61,132 nt of DNA from Candidatus Methanomethylophilus sp. 1R26. Its GTDB lineage: Archaea > Thermoplasmatota > Thermoplasmata > Methanomassiliicoccales > Methanomethylophilaceae. Made by a program: the position numbers and the translations under genes. The notes under the pieces were generated by a model, which made no database searches, had not been told where the DNA came from, and saw only the letters and a program-made list of their open reading frames with translations. This document shows positions 56,989-61,132 of this stretch, piece by piece. The DNA lies in NCBI RefSeq assembly GCF_001481295.1, contig NZ_LOPS01000008.1, positions 1-61,132 on the forward strand, read 5' to 3'. Numbering within the stretch: position 1 is the first letter of the stretch; every line of letters begins with the position of its first letter.

Positions 56989-58060
56989 TGACGATCAGAA
57001 GCCGCAAAGCCGATCACATCGACATATGCCTGAAGGAGCGCGTCGCCCCCGATCACTGCTACTGGGACGATGTCAAGCTCGTCCACAACGCCATGCCCGA
57101 GATCGACATGGACGATATCGACATGACGGCCGATGTCCTGGGGAAGAAGCTCGCCTTCCCGATGGTGGTCACCGCCATCACCGGAGGATTCCCGGGAGCC
57201 AAGAAGATCAACTCCAACATCGCCGAGGCCTGCGCGGAGCTCGGCATCGGCATGGGCGTCGGCAGCGAGAGAGCAGGCGTGAGGGGCGTGGACCCCGAGA
57301 CCTACTCCGTCATCAAGGATTTCGACGTCCCGCTGGTCATCGGCAACATCGGCGCCCCCCAGCTCGTGAAGCAGAAGAGCGGGGAGCCCTTCACCGACGA
57401 GATGGTGAAGGCGGCGGCCGACCTCATAGACGCCGACTACATCGCCGTCCATCTGAACTTCCTCCAGGAGGTCATCCAGCCTGAGGGGGACCGCTGCGGC
57501 GCCGGGATCAGGGACAGGATCCGCGACCTGGCGCTCAGGTACCCGATCATCGTGAAAGAAACGGGCGCCGGGATCGACAGGTACACCGCCGAGAGGCTCA
57601 AGGGCATCGGGGTCAGGGGCCTGGACATCGCCGGCATGGGAGGCACCAGCTTCTCCGCCGTGGAGATGTACCGTGCCAGCATGATCGGCGACGACACCCT
57701 GGCCGAGATGGGGAACACGTTCTTCGACTGGGGGATACCCGCGCCCGCCGCCCTGGCGGAGTGCAGGGCCTCCAGGCTCCCCCTCATAGCGTCCGGGGGC
57801 ATCCTGGACGGGACGCACGTGCCGCGGCCGTGGCCATGGGCGCGGAGGCCGCAGGCGTCGCGCATGCGGTGCTCAGGGAAGCGACGGAGTCCGCGGACGC
57901 CGTCAAGAAGAAGCTCATGCTTTTCAGAGAGGAGCTGCGGGCGGCGATGATGCTGACGGGCTCCGCAAACATCAAACAGCTCGCGGAAGCGAGGCATTTC
58001 GTCGCGGGAGAGACCCGCGAATGGATCGAGGGATTGAAATGGACGCAAAAGAGTATCTGA
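56988..58060 (+). CDS. fni: Type 2 isopentenyl-diphosphate isomerase (one frameshift)
   Basis: About 357 residues: [138 protein letters not shown], then after a shift near 57795-57805 RAAAVAMGAEAAGVAHAVLR. FMN-dependent enzyme converting IPP to DMAPP. The break is one base in GGGACGCACG. The gene must be functional, so a sequence error is likely. Overlaps the next gene start. Confidence 0.93.
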
Positions 58061-59019
58061 AGAAGACCTCGGCTGAGGTCGACGGACCCATAAAGAGCTA
58101 CATTCCGGACGAGGAGCCCCAGAGGCTGATCGACGCCGTCAGGCAGTACCCGTACGCCGGCGGCAAAAGGATGCGCCCTGCCATCGTCCTCGCCGCCTGC
58201 GGGGCCGTCGGAGGGGACAAGCTGAAGGCCATGCCCCTTGCGGTGGCCATCGAGTACATCCACAACTTCACGCTCATCCACGACGACATAATGGACGGCG
58301 ACGACATGCGCAGGAACATGAAGACCCTGCACGTGGCCTACGACGAGCCCACCGCCATCGACGCGGGAGACGCCCTGTTCGCCAAGGCTTCCAGATCATC
58401 GCCGACCTCGATGTGCCGGATGCCGCCATGAGGGACATACTCAGGCGCGTCACCAAGGCCGTCTGGGACCTCGCCCGCGGGCAGGAGTTCGATGTCACCA
58501 ACGAGCACCAGCTCATCTCCGAGGAGAGGTACATCGAGACCATCTTCCTGAAGACCAGCGTCCTCTTCGCGGCCGCAGCGGCCGGAGGGGCCATCGTCGG
58601 CGGCGCCGATGCCGAGACCGTGGAGGAGATCAACCAGTACGCCCTCGACATGGGGCTCGGGTTCCAGATGTACGACGACTACCTAGGAGTCGCCGGCGAC
58701 TCCTCAGACCGGGAAATCGGTCGGGAACGACCTCAGGAAAGGCAAATGCACCCTGATGGTCACCTACACCCTCGAGCACCTGAAGGACCACGCCAAGATG
58801 GCGAAGTTCAAGTCCATCCTCGGCAACATGAACGCCACCGACGAGGAGTGCATGGAGGGCGTCGAGATCATGAGGGAGATCGGGGCCGTCGATTACAACA
58901 GGAAGGCGGCAGAGGAGAAGATCGCATCCGCCAAGGCCCACCTCTCCTGCCTGAAGGACTCCGAGGACAAGGAGTTCATGCTTGCCCTCGCCGACTACGC
59001 CATCAGCAGGGACGTCTGA
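58039..59019 (+). CDS. idsA: Geranylgeranyl diphosphate synthase (two frameshifts)
   Basis: About 327 residues from ATG 58039 (MDAKEYLKKTSAEVDGPIKS). GGKRMRPAIVLAACGAVGG, first Asp-rich motif IHDDIMDGDDMRRN, YDEPTAIDAGDALFAKA, then after a missing base near 58389 FQIIADLDVPDAAMRDILRR, KTSVLFAAAAAGGAIVGGAD, second Asp-rich motif FQMYDDYLGVAGD, and after a break near 58715 GKSVGNDLRKGKCTLMVTYT. This prenyltransferase makes the C20 diphosphate for archaeal lipids. Operon with the kinase and isomerase. Conserved residues are intact on both sides of the breaks. Confidence 0.93.
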
Positions 59020-59052
59020 AACTTCTCACGGGCCGGGAGACCGGCCCTCATT

Positions 59053-59730
59053 TTATCCCATATCTGCCGGACGGTCAGACGTCGCGATGCCGTCGGCGGT
59101 GATCCTGAACATCGCGGACCTGCCCTCGGGCAGCGAACGGTGCTTCTTGATGACCGCGTTCCTCATGCCGTTGCCGCGGAGGTCGATCCTGATGATCGTC
59201 TTGGCGTTGTGATGCATGGCGTGGCCGCCGAGGAACTCTATCGTCCCGGTGTTGATGTTGGTGTACACCTGGGACGTCATCAGCACCGGCATGTCGTGCT
59301 CACGGGCGATGTTCAGGAGGACCTCGGTCTGGCGGATGAAGCTGTTCTTCATCTCCTGGTTGTCGTAATTGAGGCGGTAGAACATCGTCATGGAATCGAT
59401 GATGATGAGCCCCAGCAGGCCCGTCCCGGCGATCTTCGCTATCTGGTCTATACGGTCCGCCTGCTCGGTGAAGCTGTGGACAGCGAAGACCAGGAGGCTC
59501 TTGACCGCCTCCGGGTCCTTGAAGATCTGCTGCACGCGGTCCTGGGACAGCCCCTCTGTGTCCACGTACGCGACCTTCTTCCCCGAGGCGATCACGTTGC
59601 GGGCCGCCTGCAGGCAGATGTTGGTCTTCCCGCATCCGGCCTCGCCGTAGAAAAGCGTGACGCTGCCGGTCTCGATGCCTCCGCCGAGGAGGGAGTCCAA
59701 CGCTCTGCAGCCGATTGGGATGCGGTTCAC
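59053..59730 (-). CDS. radB: RadB, RadA/RecA paralogue
   Basis: 225 residues: IPIGCRALDSLLGGGIETGS, Walker A FYGEAGCGKTNICLQAARNV, VAYVDTEGLSQDRVQQIF, Walker B LGLIIIDSMTMFYRLNYDNQ, MTSQVYTNINTGTIEFLGGH. No N-terminal helix-hairpin-helix domain, which marks RadB. It assists RadA in recombination. TAA at 59053-59055; convergent with the GGPP synthase gene. Intact. Confidence 0.93.
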   Translation of the reverse strand: MNRIPIGCRALDSLLGGGIETGSVTLFYGEAGCGKTNICLQAARNVIASGKKVAYVDTEGLSQDRVQQIFKDPEAVKSLLVFAVHSFTEQADRIDQIAKIAGTGLLGLIIIDSMTMFYRLNYDNQEMKNSFIRQTEVLLNIAREHDMPVLMTSQVYTNINTGTIEFLGGHAMHHNAKTIIRIDLRGNGMRNAVIKKHRSLPEGRSAMFRITADGIATSDRPADMG

Positions 59731-59822
59731 GGCCGCTCATAAGATGACGCTTGAATATAACCTTCGCGGGATTCCAGGGGAGAGCGCGATAGTTGAAATA
59801 CGCCGCGGGCCATCGCTCCGGC

Positions 59823-60449
59823 ATGGACACGGAGGGGCTTGACGAGATAGCCGTCGGGGCCGAGGGGAGCGTATACCGCACGGAATTCCTCGGACGCAGG
59901 GCGATACTCAAGGTCAGGTCCCCCAAGGGCTATCGCGCGCCCGAGCTCGATTCCAGGATCAGGTCCCTCAGGATACGTTCCGAGGCCAGGCTCATCCGCG
60001 ACGCCCGCAGGGCCGGGATACGCACCCCGATGATATACTGGGTCGATCCGGCGGCGGGCGAGATGATAATGGAGGACATGGGCGGCGAGACCGTCAAGAA
60101 GCACCTCGACGAGCACCCGGAGGATGCCGATGCGATCTGCCGCGAGATCGGCAGGGACGTGGCCCTGCTGCACAATGCCCGCATCGCCCACGGGGACCTC
60201 ACCACGTCCAACATGCTCATATCCGGCGGAAAGATCTGCTTCATCGATTTCTCCATGGGCGTCTCGCTCGCCGAGACGGAGGACATGGGCGTGGACATAC
60301 GCCTCCTCGAGAGGGCGTTCTCGTCCGCGCATCCCAACCTGACGCATGCGTACGGGGAACTTATCGACAGCTACTGCCGGGTGAAGACCCAGCCGTCCCT
60401 GGTCATGGACAAGGTCAGGGAGATAAAGGAAAGAGGGAGATACACATGA
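59823..60449 (+). CDS. bud32: KEOPS kinase Bud32
   Basis: 208 residues from ATG 59823 (MDTEGLDEIAVGAEGSVYRT); an upstream start at 59793 adds ten residues not needed. Glycine-rich loop EIAVGAEGSVY, Lys in AILKVRSPKGYR, catalytic loop IAHGDLTTSNMLIS, IDFSMGVSLAETEDMGVDI (DFG-like DFS), and a short C-terminus. Bud32 in the KEOPS complex supports tRNA t6A37 synthesis with Kae1. It overlaps the next gene start by four bases. Confidence 0.93.
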   Translation: MDTEGLDEIAVGAEGSVYRTEFLGRRAILKVRSPKGYRAPELDSRIRSLRIRSEARLIRDARRAGIRTPMIYWVDPAAGEMIMEDMGGETVKKHLDEHPEDADAICREIGRDVALLHNARIAHGDLTTSNMLISGGKICFIDFSMGVSLAETEDMGVDIRLLERAFSSAHPNLTHAYGELIDSYCRVKTQPSLVMDKVREIKERGRYT

Positions 60450-61012
60450 GCCTGAAGATCAGGGTGGTCACGCACAACCCCGGAAAGGTAAGGGAATACC
60501 AGTCGTCTCTGGGCGGTTACGGCCTCGAGATGGAGCACATCAACCGCGAATACGACGAGGTGCAGACGGACCACCTCGAGGAGGTTGTCGACAAGGGGAT
60601 GAAGCAGCTGCATGCCGAAGGGCTGCGCGACTTCATGATTGACGATTCCGGCCTGTTCGTGAACGCCTTCGGCGGATTCCCGGGAGTGTACTCCGCATAC
60701 GTTCAGAAGACCGTCGGCAACCCTGGCGTCCTGAAGCTCATGAATGGCATCGAGGACCGCTCGGCGACGTTCCGCTGCTGCATCGGCACCTGGATCGGGA
60801 ACGAGCGCATCATCGTCACCGGCGTCTGCCCCGGAGAGATACTCCATGAGGCCAGGGGTACCGGGGGATTCGGCTACGATCCGATATTCAGCCCCGACGG
60901 TAAGCGTTCCTTCGCGGAGATCCCCACCGAGGACAAGAACGCCATCTCCCACCGCGGGGCCGCCGTCCGGATGCTCGCGGACGAGCTCAGGAAAAGAGGC
61001 ATCATAAACTGA
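60446..61012 (+). CDS. XTP/dITP pyrophosphatase (Ham1/RdgB)
   Basis: 188 residues: MSLKIRVVTHNPGKVREYQS, DYDEVQTDHLEEVVDKGM-like acidic stretch, FMIDDSGLFVNAFGGFPGVY, TGGFGYDPIFSPDG, SFAEIPTEDKNAISHRGAAV. All Ham1 family signatures present. The enzyme hydrolyses non-canonical purine triphosphates to monophosphates, keeping them out of nucleic acid. The bud32-ham1 neighbour pair is common in Euryarchaeota. Intact. Confidence 0.95.
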   Translation: MSLKIRVVTHNPGKVREYQSSLGGYGLEMEHINREYDEVQTDHLEEVVDKGMKQLHAEGLRDFMIDDSGLFVNAFGGFPGVYSAYVQKTVGNPGVLKLMNGIEDRSATFRCCIGTWIGNERIIVTGVCPGEILHEARGTGGFGYDPIFSPDGKRSFAEIPTEDKNAISHRGAAVRMLADELRKRGIIN

Positions 61013-61077
61013 CCGGGGCCGCCGTCCGGCGGCAGACGGCAGGATAAAATACCCAGCGCACAGTTTGGTGCCATATC

Positions 61078-61132
61078 GGGGCTATGGGCTAGCTTGGTAG
61101 ACTTGTGGCTTTGGGAGCCATTGACTCCGGTT
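61078..61132 (+). tRNA. tRNA-Pro (TGG), truncated by window end
   Basis: GGGGCTA acceptor strand at 61078, D arm with GGTAG, anticodon stem GTGGC/GCCAT enclosing loop TTTGGGA, which places TGG as the anticodon. The T arm begins at the window edge (CCGGTT). ATAAAATACC at about 61,044-61,053 is a TATA element about 25 nt upstream. Confidence 0.88.

Noticed and set aside
1-61132. CRISPR array or insertion sequence
   Set aside because: No regularly spaced repeats, no transposase motifs and no terminal inverted repeats were seen; the repeats present are duplicated genes and Sel1 units.

Overview
The window is a GC-rich archaeal chromosome segment. The core genes are archaeal: DnaG primase, RadB, the KEOPS kinase Bud32, isopentenyl phosphate kinase, type 2 IPP isomerase, a GGPP synthase, a LonB-type AAA+ ATPase, and an unlinked 5S rRNA gene. 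Several features point to the Thermoplasmata side of the Euryarchaeota, most likely Methanomassiliicoccales/Methanomethylophilaceae. These are the many Sel1-repeat proteins, cobyric acid synthase genes, formate-tetrahydrofolate ligase, and a stop-codon usage dominated by TGA with almost no TAG. The lineage is an inference; no methanogenesis or pyl gene lies in the window.

Layout. 1-2,500: left copy of a duplicated two-gene unit (families A and B) and a Sel1 gene. 2,500-9,400, minus strand: LonB-like ATPase, dnaG, and a YhaN/YhaO (SbcC/SbcD-like) pair. 9,400-25,000: an accessory stretch with four family-B loci in total across the window, family-A genes and remnants, two cobyric acid synthase-like genes, a DUF2075-type helicase with three in-frame amber codons, a ubiquitin-like sulfur carrier, a DUF4143 remnant, cardiolipin synthase, a possible HEPN protein, an epoxyqueuosine-reductase-like Fe-S protein, and an AT-rich two-gene unit of unknown function. 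25,000-34,100: nitroreductase, phenylacetate-CoA ligase, four Sel1 genes, formate-THF ligase, and an HAD-like protein with altered catalytic residues. 34,100-43,900: metal homeostasis, comprising a feoAB operon with small membrane proteins and DtxR-like boxes, and an ArsR/SmtB regulator with two P1B metal ATPases. 43,900-52,800: a five-gene Hsp70 module (Hsp70-VWA, a large zinc-ribbon/beta-rich protein with a J-like start, a zinc-ribbon GTPase, a GrpE-like protein, a second Hsp70). 52,800-61,132: housekeeping genes, including RluF-like, pirin, parvulin, HxlR, 5S rRNA, the isoprenoid operon, radB, bud32, the XTP/dITP pyrophosphatase and a partial tRNA-Pro.

Two patterns cut across the annotation. 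First, about 25 single-base frameshifts break genes that must be functional (dnaG, GGPP synthase, IPP isomerase) as well as accessory ones. Some fall in 5-6 base homopolymers, so many are probably sequence or assembly errors, and I give one merged interval per gene. Second, in-frame TAG codons occur in two accessory genes whose frames are otherwise open, which raises the question of amber (pyrrolysine) read-through.

The most interesting candidates for an undescribed system are the Hsp70-VWA/GTPase module (43,968-52,754), the repeated A-B gene pair (1-1,323; 15,494-17,485; 17,783-18,682; B alone at 9,559-10,404), and the AT-rich pair at 23,126-24,989.
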